A DNA stretch of 64,000 nucleotides, from positions 87,019,795-87,083,794 of the forward strand of contig NC_134843.1 of NCBI RefSeq assembly GCF_965363235.1. The letters are read 5' to 3'. Numbering within the stretch: the stretch's first letter is position 1; each line of letters starts with the position of its first letter. This document shows, piece after piece, positions 47,975-60,131 of this stretch. The notes beneath the pieces are model-generated. The model made no database searches. It had not been told where the DNA came from and saw nothing but the letters and a program-made list of their open reading frames with translations. The stretch is from Mytilus galloprovincialis. Lineage: Eukaryota > Mollusca > Bivalvia > Mytilida > Mytilidae. The translations under genes and the position numbers were made by a program.

Positions 47975-48111
47975 TGTTGTATAACTAGGAAGACATGTTG
48001 GCAATAACACGCTATATTTATTAACCTTCTATACAGAAGAGTATCATAATACATAACAATAATGTCCGGATCGTATCCGGTTGAGATATGTCAATATTAC
48101 GGTATGTGACA
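47975..48111 (-). repeat. 5' LTR of the Gypsy element
   Basis: 137 bp, about 94% identical to the other LTR. The primer-binding-like TGGTGTCAGACTG follows at once (47974-47962). Confidence 0.88.
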
Positions 48112-48116
48112 ATGTT

Positions 48117-51100
48117 CTTGAGTTTACTAATAAACAGTGATATATATAGAGAAATGATTCAGACATACATGTGTATAGCTTATAATCATATCTAAATCAC
48201 TACTAAACTAGTTATTTCCAAACCAGGAAGAGATATTAATACAATAATTCTAAATTATAGTAAAAATAGTGTGAACTATTTTCGGAATTTTTTGTTCACC
48301 AAACAAGGTAGATAATACATAACGATAAATAAGAATTTTCATTTATATGCTTATTTATTCACGATTATAAATAGATTATGAGTTAGCTTAAATAAATTGT
48401 AATGTAATATTGATAACCAGAGGGTAACCCTGGATTTCTTGCAAAAATAAAGAGACCCTTTACTAGAATGCTGGACTAATGAAGTAAATTTATAACAGCA
48501 TACAGTATATTTTTGAATTAAAAAAATAAATAAATATATGCTTTTATAGCTGTAGCGTATATGTTGATTGCAAATCAAATTAGGCATTTATTAATTTCTA
48601 TTAATAGTGCAAGATTAACAACGACAATAAAGTAAATGATAATTTGATGTTTGTATAATTAGAACATACTCACCCCTTCTCGTCCAATGAAAAGTCAGTT
48701 TTTCTCCCTCTAATTTTCATAGTACATGGTTTTCCATGCACTATGAAATGCTATACATGAATGACTTTTCATTGTCAGTTAATTATGAAAGTGATCTCTT
48801 AATAACTGCACTAACGAAGTGTACAATCCCCTGAGGTATTTTCCATGGGAAAAGAGCCTACTGATTAAAAATGCAAGAGCAAAGATTAAAACAAAACATT
48901 TTAAATTTTGCAAATTTCATGCATTTTCAAACGGAACACATATATAGAATAAACAAAAACAATTTGGGTAAGGGTGTAAGTACAAATAATACTTATTTAA
49001 TTTATATACCTGACATTTGAGGAGGTTTTTTTCTTTCAAGAAAACAATGCCAGTCTGCTGATATATAGAGCAAAGATTTTTTATCGGAAAAACACAAATA
49101 CATGTAAATTTATCAATAAAAAGTTAAGCATTAAATGTTGAATGGTCTGAATTTAGATATTCATACAGAGAGTTTTTAATATTTATAAAAAAGTCAAATT
49201 TTAAAGAGGGGATGTATTTAACATTGTGTTGCTTTCAAAATTAAAAAATCTCAAGATATATAAGTATTAAACTTTACCTTAATCAGAAGAAAAACAATTT
49301 ATCAATTCGGTCCTCACAAACTATGTCCGAGCTTTTTCATTCCGTTCATTGAAATGACGATTACCTATGTTTTACATGTAGTTCATTATAAAAAGTGAAC
49401 ACTTATTTAGGTTTGAATATTACAATGGGAAAGGATAATTTTGTAAGGTCACTCGAAAGTGTGAATATGTTCTAAATTGGTCAGACAATACTTGATCATG
49501 TTTTATGAAGATTTAAGCCCTCGGCCTCGCCTTGGGCTTAAATCTTCATAAAACATGACCAAGTTTTGTTTAACCTATAAATAAATATTGCCCTCAAGCT
49601 ATGACAATGTCATTTTATTGTCTAACATCACAGCACTTTAAACTTTGTCCGATGGACTGTATCCTTATCTTTTATTATAAGGTTCCTACTTATATCCTCT
49701 AGAACTAGAAATTAAAGAAAAACAGACATGACTTCCTCGTCTCTTTTTTTACTTAAACCTCGAATTCGACACAAACGGATATCACTGTACCAGAATCAAT
49801 GACAAATGAGCCGATCATTATTTTGAAATTATCAACTTCACTCACTTTATTAGTAATAAACTAACCTCACCTGTGCATGAATTATAAATTCAAACTCATG
49901 CGGTATTCGAGAGCATTCAACTGCTTCCCAGACTTTATGAAACGTAACCGATGTCTAGGCATAAAAAAATTGATGGACGAGCCAATGCTCCGTGTTGAAG
50001 GCCGTACATTGACCTATAATTGTTTACTTTTTTAAATTGTTATTTGGATGGAGAGTTGTCTCATTGGCACTCACACCACATCTTCCTATATCTATTATGT
50101 AAAAGAACAACTCGTCCTTTATTTCTCTTTAAAAGTTAGTCGGAAGATTCCAAGTCCTTGTAGACATATTTTCAGTATCAATTTCACAAATAATACATAA
50201 TATTCGTGAAGTAGAGATTCTAGGTGCTGACGTTACTTTTCATCTTTATTACGTTTTATATTTAGTGTTCTTTTATTTGACTTTGTAAATTATAAACATT
50301 TACTGTTTATTCTATTTTTGGATAATATCCTTTTGGCTTGGCTCGGTACTTATTTATTCCGCCTATATGTGATTGTGCTAAGGTCGTTTTTATTCTATAT
50401 TTGTCTTTCTTTTTTGCTTATGTGTTTTTTTCTTTGATGAAATATTTGTTTGTTTTTGTAGTGATTAAAATTTCCCTAACGATCAAATATGTCGTTTATA
50501 TAAACCAATCCATTGTTAACCTAGTTCGGACAGAACAAGTCTTGGTTGCGATATTCAATCTTCTATTTCCAGAATTAATTTGTTTTCTGTTTACCGTAAA
50601 GTGATCAAAATATTTTGCTAAACCTCCTTCTGTTTTCCTGTTTATTAAGGAAATTTTATCTTAAAACATTCATGTAAAAGACAAGAAAGTTTTTACAGAA
50701 CTTGTTTAAACATTTGATAAGAATAATCTTTCAGTTCGGCAGAATGGTTTGTACCAACAACTTTGAATTAAACCATAGATTGTGATTGCCAATGTTCAAA
50801 CCAATGTGAGTGAAATGACAAATAAATATGTAGCTGGCCAGTTGAAGTACGCCTCCGGGTGCGAGAATTTCTCGCTACATTGAAGACCTGTTGGTGACCT
50901 TCTGCTGTTGTTTTTTTTTCTATGGTCGGGTTGTTGTCTCTTTGGCACATTCCCCATTTCCATTCTCAATTTTATTGACATTGTATACTAACATCTTCAT
51001 TATTTATATTTTGGTTCTTTTGTCGTTATTAATTTTTTCATTCCAACTAATCGCTTATCGTTGTTAATCGAAAAAATAAATTGTGTAAAATATCTTTAAT

Positions 51101-51530
51101 TTTGTTATAAAATGATTACTATGCCTACTAATGAGCGTCATAATTTTCCCAATCAAGTATCTTTTTATTACATTAAACACATCAAGGTTGAACGATATCC
51201 CTTAGGACAAGTGTTTGAAAATATCATGTTACTGTTTAACAAAAGTAAGAAGATACAACAGGAATTATCAGATCTCAAAGGTCGAATACGTAACACACAG
51301 GAAAATAAAACCAGAACATGATATACAGTCACACGAAACAGAACAGTGCATTGTATATCATATAAAGGAGACAAATGTTTCATTATCGTAGAAGGTAATA
51401 TCTGATTATCAGTCAGTATTACATAATTATTCAGACTGATTTTTTGGTCTTTTGGTCCTTAACACTGCATTTAAATCTGTGCATTCTTTGTTTTGAGAAC
51501 AGAACTTTCTTTTTCAATTTCGTCTAACGG
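48117..51530. other. intergenic; repeats and one small foldback
   Basis: No gene. A 76-bp foldback lies at 49490-49565. About 49990-50095 is a dispersed repeat ending in GTTGTCTCATTGGCA (relative at 25870-25970). About 50150-50345 is the 24700-25060 family. About 50865-50985 is a copy of the 34360 repeat. The ORF at 50338 is hydrophobic low-complexity translation of repeat DNA. Confidence 0.5.
49491..49563. repeat. foldback element 3
   Basis: Arms of 30 bp (49491-49520 and 49534-49563), with TTTTATGAAGATTTAAGCCC against its complement GGGCTTAAATCTTCATAAAA; one mismatch near the outer end. The 13-base loop is rich in CCTCG. Confidence 0.85.
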
Positions 51531-51550
51531 AAGATATTTATTTTGCGATT

Positions 51551-51556
51551 TTTATT
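51551..51556 (-). terminator. poly(A) signal of the transporter gene
   Basis: AATAAA on the minus strand, 57 bases after the stop at 51613; a second one lies at 51537-51542. Confidence 0.5.
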
Positions 51557-51612
51557 TTAGGCCATCAGGGTTACTATCAAATGATGTCCCTCCTTTTCTC
51601 TCATTTCTCTTG

Positions 51613-51818
51613 CTATCCGTTAAATTTATAAGCCACAGGAATGGACTTATCGACAATATCGCGGGAAACATCAATGATGTCGTCTGCTACTATTCGATGA
51701 CAGCACCAGATATGTGAAATCGGACGTTCCAGTAAGTATAATACAACAGCAAGTGCACTAAGAATACCAACGAAATAAAATGATGAAGTCCAAGACCCAG
51801 TTGCATCTTCCAGCAAAC
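51613..51818 (-). CDS. transporter exon 5
   Basis: Acceptor TTTACATAG; reads LLEDATGSWTSSFYFVG (TM12 start), then VVLYLLERPIS and a short cytoplasmic tail ending at 51613. Confidence 0.85.
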
Positions 51819-54800
51819 CTATGTAAAGTAAACAAAACCTTTCATCAACTGAAACAATATTATTTTGAAAAACATAAATGAGACCAGAAAAACAATTTAA
51901 AAATATTCAAATCAGTCGACAATATAAGATAAAATATAAGACTATTAAATGAAAGCATTTCGACATCGTAATTTTGTTATGCGCGATGGAATGTCTGTGT
52001 CACATATACTCAAGGATATGATCAACATTCCCTTTTTCTAGGTTGTGATATTTTCGACATATCTCGGAGTATTTAATTGCCATGAACAAGGCGATATGTG
52101 TTTATTGTTGTGACGGAACTGCATCGCTTCCGGGAAACATGACTTTATCCTGGTTTTGATTTGTTTAGTGTTACTCAATCTTTAATGTTCTGTAAACATT
52201 GTTTTTACTGTTGCTTGTGTTTTTGAATAGGGTGTTGAATTGTACTTTTTTCATATATCTATTTGGAAATTTAAGTAAAAAATGTAGTATTGGTAAATGA
52301 TGATATTTCAACTTGTACATTCCAACCAACAAACATGCATTGTATTTGCATGTTATTTAACTCTTCTTCTTAAAAGTTAACTGGTTATAGATTGAATAGA
52401 AAGTGACTTCTGCCTGAGCCAAACATTATCATAACGTTTTGGGTTTGTATACTGCACTGTCTAGTCGATAGCTTTTGATGGAAGCTACTAATTTGTCTTG
52501 TGCATACATCGACTCTTCCTCTATTCCTGATATTCCAGTAAGATTGCCAGGCATTATGAATCGCAAAACATTTGTAATAGAAGACTTTGCCAAGCATGAA
52601 GTTGTCTTCGTAAAATTACAAATGGTTTGAATAAATAGTTAAGTTGAATCACTATTATTCACCAATGATACTGAATTCTGTAAATAAACATTACAAAATA
52701 AACGTAGACAAATGCACGACAGGACAGTTATACTTATATTAACTTACCGGCTATTGGTTGGCTTATACATATAATTATACCGATACTCATCGACAACAAA
52801 CCAAATGCTGGAGACAAATGTTTTAGCCCAACACAGTCAATTATGATTACTTGGTTTAAACCCCAAATTGATCCAGAAAAAGCTCCTATAACAACGGCAT
52901 AAGCTATTACAGCCGGCTTGTATGGTAAGTAAGGCATGCAAAACGCTGTGATAGCACATATAAAAGAGCATATCATAAATATGGTTATTCTAGATACAAC
53001 ATTTTTATCTGCAAACCATCCCAATAATATTCTCCCTACAAGTTCCGAAGCACCGAATAAAGAAACTGCTAGTGTAATGGTTTCAATACCAAAACCCAGA
53101 CCTCGAATATAGCCTGGTAAAATAACTTTATTTGATGTAGTATTTGCAGCTTGTAAGCATATTGCCGTTATATAGACACTAAATTTCGAATTTTTGAAAA
53201 GATCGAATCTAAATATTCGTTTTAACGCTCCACATTTTTGCGTCTCCTTTTGTCGTGCTTGCCTTTCTACTATTTGCCTTGTCACATATATTGGTTGTCT
53301 AAGAAACATGCTAACAGGACAAACATGGAAATAAACTGCTCCAGCTATTAAAATAGTTCCTGGCAGACCGTAATTTTCTATCAAATACTTGTACATATAC
53401 GGAAAGCACATATTGCCTATACCACTACACGATGCCATTATTCCTGTTGCTAAACCCCGCTTTTTGTCAAAATAAAAACTCAGTATAGTAGAGCACGGAC
53501 CAAAGATTAATCCATATCCCATTCCTATAAAATAGATAATGAAATTACAAAGTTAACCAAGTTTTTTTTAATGAAAATTGGCACTCCTAGAGAAACATAA
53601 ATTGTGTAAAAAATGTATAATTAGATTAACTCTACGGAAAACATATAAGGCAATTGTAAACTATTAAAGTAATGGGGCTATGTGGCTGGACAAAGTGGAA
53701 GCAGATTTACTAAGATGTCACATATGTTTAAATGCTACCTCCTAAGAAAATGATAACAATTTCAACAATTTAAAAATGCGGGGCTTTATGTATGTATATT
53801 TATGCTGTTAGACCTATATAACCCTATCTAAATGGCATGCACATATAATAATAAAGTGTGATTTTATAGTTTTGCCTTCAAATCCTAATTTAAAATTTGG
53901 AAACAAAGAAAAGAAATATAATTTACCTGTAATTATTCCGTAGGTGATGTAAAGGAATTCTAATTTAGGCACAAACGCACTTGCAGTCTGACCTATCAGT
54001 ACTAAACAGCTTCCTATCCCTATTACCACTCTATATGTATATTTTTCACCAAGATAGTTGGATACAGGAGCTAGAAATATAATAATAATGAAATAATGAA
54101 ATTAGTTAATAAATTTGAATATGATGAAGTATAGTAAGTTTGCTTATATAGAAAAAAAAAAAAAAATATACCAATAATAAATGTTATAACATCAACAGTA
54201 CCAATGCTACTGCACCAAATACGCATTAAAGTTAAGGACCTCGAGGACAAGATATTTGATAACAAATTGAGAAAGATTATAATTGAGAAGATGAATACAT
54301 ATCCCATATAATGTCTTTAATTTATCTTGATTAATTAACTAAGAAACAACTACGTCTAATCTTGTTTAATTTCAATCCTGGTATATATGATGAGTATATC
54401 TAAAAAGAAATTACGAATGAGATGAATTTTCCATAGAAGGAAACAAAAGTGACACAGTTTTCCATACATCTTACCAAGTCCAAAATAGAGAAATAAAAGT
54501 ACTCCCGGAATCCCTGCCGTATTCCCAGCTCCGCCATCATAGTAGTCTAGCAGTTCTGTGTATAGCACACCAAAAGATTTTACACTACCAGGAACAATAA
54601 TGTAGACGATACAACTAACTAAAATTATGCAAATACAATGAATATATATTTATTGTATTAGAACATTTCATATAAACCTAATGACATTTTTTATTCTTTT
54701 TTTCTATCCATATACATAAGAACCAACTTTCAAATTTCTTAGACTGATGTTCTTTTTTAAACTTTTAAAAAATTAATTAACAAGATAGTACATGTAGTCA

Positions 54801-57800
54801 CTTATCAGCAAATCCATTTTAATATGAAACTGGCATTCTGATTTTTATAAAATCTCTACAGTTTGAATATTCAATGTAAATTCTTGTTTAATAATAATCT
54901 TTTTTTAGAGATACGTATCCTGTTTTAGTAATAAACCCAATTGTATTCAGTCACAAAGTAAGTAGTAACTTTCAAAACAATTAATGTGAAGTTTTGATCA
55001 TTTTTCGCTACGCTAAAGGAACATAATGGGATATGAATTTAAGGTAGCACTCAAGTTGTGTTGTACAAGAATCTATAAAATATTTTGGGATGCAAGAAAG
55101 AATAAAGACGCTAAATTCATTCAAGTGTTGACATCACAATATAGCAACTAATTACATAATAATTAATTTTGTAATAATTATATCATAATGAAATTATCAC
55201 AATTTGAAAGATTAATCTTTCTTCTTTCTTTTGGTACTCATTTATAAAATATAAATATCAGTTTAAAGTTGTCTGATTGGGAGTGAAAAAATCTTTGTAG
55301 TGTGCTACCTTAATAACTAAAATGTGTTCATTACTTTAAGCTATATTTAGCACATTCGTGTGTATGATTTTGAAAATATTATTGATCGAAACTCTATTAG
55401 AAATCATGCTCTCACCTAAGGATAGTTATTTTCGTGCACATGCAGATGTAACACGATTTCGTGCTCTCTTGGTGCCAGTTCTTAAACTTTTTACATCGAT
55501 ATATACTTTTTACTCTATCAAATAATCAAATGAACGAATACTATTATTTTATATAGAATATCAGGCAGGTTCCTTATAGTGGAGTGGGGAGGGTTACCAT
55601 TATAATTTTAATCCAGATTCTCAGTTTAAAAAAGAATTGTATTGCAAGACAAAGGAAAGAAAACATTTTATCTGAATAGTTCGTTGAAAAAGAGTCAGCT
55701 TTTCCGCAAAAAAATTCATACTCTTTTCATAAACAAAGTTAATACAATAACTTATCAATGATTTCAGCTTTCCAATTGTGAATCTTTCCATTTATAAGTA
55801 GCAACATTCCAGCAGCACCTGCATACGGGGTATATATCTCCCAATTGATACGATATTCCCGTGCTTGTATTTCCTATCATGATTTTCTTGATAGAGGGTT
55901 ACTGCTCACAAGGAAGCTATTAAACCAAGAGTTCCAAATGGTGAAGTTGAAATCATCCCTTCGTAAATTTTACGGACGCCATCACGAGTTGGTTGACCGT
56001 TATGAAATAACCGTTTCACAAATGATATCGGATATGTTCCTTACGTCGTAACTACAATCCCCTTCCCTTTCATGAATGTGACCTACCGAATTAGACTATT
56101 TACCGGATTTGTAATCACATAAACAACACGACGGGTGCCACATGTGGAGCAGGATCTGCTTACCCTTCCGGAGCACCTGAGATCACCCCTAGTTTTTGGT
56201 GGGGTTCGTGTTGTTTATTCTTTAGTTTTCTATGTTGTGTCATGTATACTATTGTTTTTCTGTTTGTCTTTTTCATTTTTAGCCATGGCGTTGTCAGTTT
56301 GTTTTAGATTTATGAGTTTGACTGTCCCTTTGGTATCTTTCGTCCCTCTTTTATCAAGTTACTTATATTTTTAATACACTATTACATTTATATGTGTCTT
56401 GATTCATGCAGTTACAGTGATAATTTTTATTGTAACTGGATAATGAAAAGTTTGTATCTAGATTTATTAGTGCATATTAAAACCTGAACGCATCAGAATA
56501 GAATATCTCAATTTAGTTTGATCGTTAAATAAGTAAGATATATTTTGAGGTCTTCTGTTCTCCTGTGTTATACGACAGGAAAACCCTCAAAATTAGCATT
56601 TCAATAACATAATATTTGTACTTAGGGTATAAACTCAAATTTCTATAAATTTCTATTTTATAAACTATAGTTTATTGAATCATACGTTTTAAGATGTAAA
56701 TAAACCTTTTATTTAAAAGAGGGTCGAAAGATACCAAAGGGACAGTCAAACTCATAAATCTAAAACAAACTGACAACGCCATGGCTAAAAATGAAAAAGA
56801 CAAACAGACAAACAATAGTACACATGACACTACATAAAAAAACTAAAGAATAAACAACACGAACCCCACCAAAAACTAGGGCTGATCTCAGGTGCTCCGG
56901 AAGGATAAGCAGATCCTGCTCTACATGTGGCACCCGGCGTGTTGCTTATGTGATAACAAATTGGTTTTATTTAACATATACTTGTGTATCACTATATACT
57001 TATTTACAAATTTGTTGATTATAAATGTATCAATTTCAGAATTTAAAAATATATTTCATCGATTTCAGATTAATAAGTTGAAATAGTAGGTAAAAACTAC
57101 TTCTACCTGTTGTGCTATGTCTTGAACGAACTAATGATACATCGGCAGACATGTCCTCCGTGACATCGTTACCATCACACAAAAAATAATGCGCACGGGT
57201 TTTATGTCCTTTAAAATGATCCTATGCATGTTCTTTAGTTTGTTAAAGTTTGAATTGATTGATTGGTTAGTGTTTAACGCCACTTTTATCACTATTTTGC
57301 TATTTTGCCGCGGTAATTTTTTATTCATAAAGGAATCCGAATTACCCAGTGAGAACCATCGACCTTCGGCTGATGATTTGTGAAAGAGAAGCTGAAGATA
57401 ACAAATGGATAGTCAATTTAATAAGTCAAAAACGAACAGTATATGCCATGGAAAACCAAGATTAACAATATTCAAACTAAAGTCGACCTTAGCCAATTAA
57501 AAGGTGAAAACTAATTCTAAAATAGTTTTAGTCATAGTGAAATGTACGTATATCTCTTTTGAGATCAAATACGTACTGCAAATTATAATTCACACAGGCA
57601 AATTACATGTTTACGCACTTTTATAATAAAAGAAGATTTAAGAAATTTAAGATGCATTTAACTAGTCCATGATAACGTATGTAAATGCATGTTATTGTAC
57701 ATAGTAAATTTAAAAAGTGTTTACACTGTTACACAATTTAAAAGTACCTTTATCTTCATAAAAAAGAAAGTAATCTAACTATAGGAATAACTTAAGACAT

Positions 57801-57995
57801 ACTTATCAATATAAACCAAGCATATCCCTTATCAGTGACATCTTCTTTCTGTACGGACCTTTGGAGCCTATCATCAGCGATAAAGGGGACGTGAGTTGTA
57901 TCACTATCATCATAATGTTCCTGGTTTTCATGATGCGGTTGATTTCTATGAACTAAGAGATTTTCTGTATATTCAATATCTTCGTTGTGCGACAT
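51613..57995 (-). CDS. SLC16 / monocarboxylate-transporter-like MFS protein, five exons
   Basis: Model: join 57995-57803, 54618-54475, 54070-53927, 53524-52748, 51818-51613; 1464 bases, 487 residues, all phases matching (each intron phase 1). Start ATG 57995 gives a polar N-terminus (residues 1-52), then DKGYAWFILI, the MCT signature before TM1. Other family marks are SFGVLYTELLDYYDG after TM1, SFYFDKKRGLATGIMASCSG around TM4, a charged loop between the halves (RQARQKETQK) and GRILLGWFADK with its conserved arginine in the second half. The family moves monocarboxylates or related small acids, or aromatic or thyroid-hormone-like substrates, across the plasma membrane, often with protons; the substrate cannot be read here. 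Length and layout are normal for SLC16. The first intron is 3.2 kb and filled with repeats. Confidence 0.9.
52748..53524 (-). CDS. transporter exon 4
   Basis: Largest exon, 259 residues: TM4 to TM11, with the central loop. Acceptor TCTATTTTATAG, donor GCCG|GTAAGT. Confidence 0.88.
53927..54070 (-). CDS. transporter exon 3
   Basis: Follows acceptor ATATTTCTAG; encodes PVSNYLGEKYTYRVVIG and TM3 to ...FLYITYGIIT. Donor ACAG|GTAAAT. Same 144-base length as exon 2. Confidence 0.85.
54475..54618 (-). CDS. transporter exon 2
   Basis: Follows acceptor GCATAATTTTAG; encodes SCIVYIIVPGSVKSFGVL and on to TM2. Donor CTTG|GTAAGA; the G joins CT of exon 3 to give alanine (FGL-APVSNYLG). Confidence 0.85.
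55038..55314. mobile_element. MITE with TTAAGG ends (copy B) in transporter intron 1
   Basis: TTTAAGGTAGCACTCAA on the left against GTGTGCTACCTTAA on the right; the outer 13 bp pair well. About 277 bp of AT-rich interior, no ORF. Confidence 0.65.
56090..56955. repeat. inverted pair of 'GAGATCACC'-family repeats in transporter intron 1
   Basis: A plus-oriented copy (about 56090-56360) faces a minus-oriented copy (about 56718-56955) across about 350 bp. Matching blocks include CATGGCGTTGTCAGTTTG / CAAACTGACAACGCCATG. The pair would form a roughly 240-bp stem in the pre-mRNA. Confidence 0.8.
57229..57385 (+). repeat. dispersed repeat, 'GTTTAACGCCAC' type, in transporter intron 1
   Basis: TTGATTGATTGGTTAGTGTT, then TAACGCCACTTTTATCACTA, then ACCCAGTGAGAACCATCGAC. 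It resembles a short interspersed repeat I know from bivalve sequence; that is recollection, not a search. Single copy here. Confidence 0.45.
57803..57995 (-). CDS. transporter exon 1
   Basis: Encodes the cytoplasmic N-terminus and the start of TM1. Donor ATAA|GTATGT is strong; the A left over joins TT of exon 2 to give isoleucine. Confidence 0.85.
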
Positions 57996-58820
57996 TAGTT
58001 TACCTTCTATGTATCAATTTATTAAAAATCACTCACATTGAACCAGGATATACAAAGTACAAATGCAGATTGCATGCATTGATAACTTTTATAAGATTTC
58101 CATATTTCTAAAAATATACAATATTTGTAAATTTTCCATTATTGATTATGCATCAATCCTCGTTGTAGTATACAAATATAAAAGTGCGTGATACTTTTGC
58201 ACCAAAAATGTTAATAATTCTGGTATTACGTCAGAAAAAAAGAGGTGAAAATATTTAAAAAAATTATTGGAATTGGTATTCGAAAAGAAAGATTATGGTA
58301 TATCATTTAATGACACAACATGTTGTAATGAAATTTCAAATTTCAAAAGGCACTAAGAACTGACCGTTAAAATTTTTTTCTTTGCCTAAAGCATAACACG
58401 CTACAAGTGCTTACTAAAGAACTAAGACTAAAAGTAATATAAAAAACAATCACAGTCAAAACAGCAAAATAAAAATAATAGAATTTTGCCTTACAATCTC
58501 TTGATGACATTAGGAAACAATAGAAACTTGCAGACAGTTACGGCACACCAAAATAGTTGTTGAATAAATGAACATGTGAAAAATTATATACAAACTAAAA
58601 ACGGTCGAATCCACAAAACGTGAAAGATGGTTATCCCCGGCTTATAAAAAAGAAGATGTGATATGATTGCCAATGAGACAACTGTCCACAAGAGACCAAA
58701 ATGACACAGACATTAGTATATTTATAGGATTTTGATTGGTTAACGCACGTCGATACAAAACCCAATGTAGGTTGAAAATTCAATGATACCGACATTTAAT
58801 ATGATATTGTCAAATATGCA

Positions 58821-58880
58821 TTTTCCTAGGTAAGTGCGCTTTAAACACTTTTCCTAGGTAAGTGCTCTTTAAACACTTTT
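58821..58880 (+). repeat. 31-bp direct repeat, two copies
   Basis: TTTTCCTAGGTAAGTGCGCT and TTTTCCTAGGTAAGTGCTCT, each followed by TTAAACACTTTT. Confidence 0.85.
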
Positions 58881-59055
58881 TTCATCAACTCAGCCTCAAA
58901 AATAGATTCCAACTTTTTTTATTTGTTATAAATAATCAGGAGCGGTGGTAGTGACATAAGCCGAAAAAATGTACAGCAAGTGTATTTCAAAGGTAAAAAG
59001 GAGGCCGAAATACAAGATGCCGCCGAAAATGAATAATAATAATATTAAAATGTCT

Positions 59056-59536
59056 TAAGGTGGCTCGTGGTTACAAAAATTCAGCAAAAAATTAAATCTT
59101 TATTTTTTCGTTACAAATTTTATTTATTACACTATAAGTTATTACTTTATGATATGATACAAAAATCAACCCAAAAAACCCATTCGGTTTGGCCCCAGAT
59201 GACTTTTAAAATGTTTATATCATTGAAAAAGCTCCAAATTATCTCCCTTTGGTGCAAAAATGCATTAAATTTGAAATATCTTTTTTAACTCATCGGTGAC
59301 CTATATTTTTTTATTATTGTTTTCAAATAAGCTGTAACATAAACTAAATAATTGTAAAATTTAAGCGATTTCTGGACATTTAAAAAAATGTATGCTTTTT
59401 CCGGAGGCAGATTGTGAGTTAAATGAACGGTGACCACATTTTTTTATTTCATTTTTCTTTTAAGTATATGATAAAGTTCATTTAGCTAAATCCTATATTA
59501 GAAAAAAAATTGATTTATACCCAGGAGCCCCCTTAA
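59056..59536. mobile_element. TIR element with TTAAGG ends (copy C)
   Basis: Left end CTTAAGGTGGCTCGTGG; right end, read inverted, CTTAAGGGGGCTCCTGG. About 480 bp. An internal pair, TTAACTCATCGGTGACC / GAGTTAAATGAACGGTGACC, is also present. No convincing ORF. Confidence 0.6.
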
Positions 59537-59838
59537 GTATCGTAGGATCATAACCTTTAATAAACAAAGATTAAATTTTATAAAATTAATAGAGTAAATA
59601 TAAACAATTTAAATTGTAAATACGGTTTAAATGACTTATTTCTAATTTTTTCAGGCTAAGTACTTTTTATCTTTTTACTTTTCGTGAATGGATTTTCTAA
59701 CTGACGTTTTTATCACAGCAAATCATTCATATGTTAAAACATTAAAATAAAATGTATTTTGTCCAACAGTGAAGAAAGCTACACCTAGGGAAACCAGATA
59801 GCAAAACGAAATCACTAAATTGTACAAATAGTTTGTAT

Positions 59839-60131
59839 CTATTTAAAAGTTCCAAAACATTTGAACGATGTAATATCAATTAGAAGTAATGTGGAGAACA
59901 CTGAACATAAAAATCCAATTCCACAATAACCAATCCGTTTGGAAGATGGCCTGTCATCTTGCATACAAGTACGTTTGTATATTGTGGAGGATAAAGTTGA
60001 TGTATCGACAGATAATGTTTGTCGAAGTTTATCTGTTACTGGTGCGAGTATTATCTTTAATTCGTCAAAAGAATAATGACTCAAGTTCTGATTGGCTATA
60101 CTATCACAAACACATGGACACAAACTCTCAG
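59839..60131 (-). CDS. membrane-anchor exon of the Ig receptor
   Basis: Acceptor CGTCTATTTCAG. 96 residues beginning ESLCPCVCDS and ending at the stop at 59839. The CPC motif, Leu-rich juxtamembrane segment and single membrane span recur, as I recall, in other bivalve surface proteins. Confidence 0.7.

Larger units (their letters stand above)
43547..48111 (-). mobile_element. Ty3/Gypsy LTR retrotransposon, decayed copy
   Basis: A complete-length but broken copy, 4565 bp, flanked by the target duplication ATGTT (43542-43546 and 48112-48116). In element order on the minus strand: LTR, primer site TGGTGTCAGACTG, gag region (about 47.9-47.1 kb) with a zinc-knuckle area, aspartic protease (DTGAKC, about 46.9 kb), reverse transcriptase (about 46.7-46.0 kb, core around KLDATSGFWHIQ), RNase H (about 45.9-45.4 kb), integrase (about 45.2-44.5 kb, with HESHLGIVKCK and the zinc-binding CGLCAQH), a tail, a purine tract, LTR. 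The domain order protease-RT-RNase H-integrase is that of Ty3/Gypsy. The coding region carries roughly five or more breaks. The LTRs differ at about 8 of 137 sites (~6%), so it is not a recent insertion. Confidence 0.9.
57996..59838. other. intergenic between the transporter and Ig genes
   Basis: The transporter promoter should lie just right of 57995; no element recognised. 58646-58715 is a SINE-like copy, 58821-58880 a two-copy direct repeat, and 59056-59535 a TIR element. No gene seen. Confidence 0.5.
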
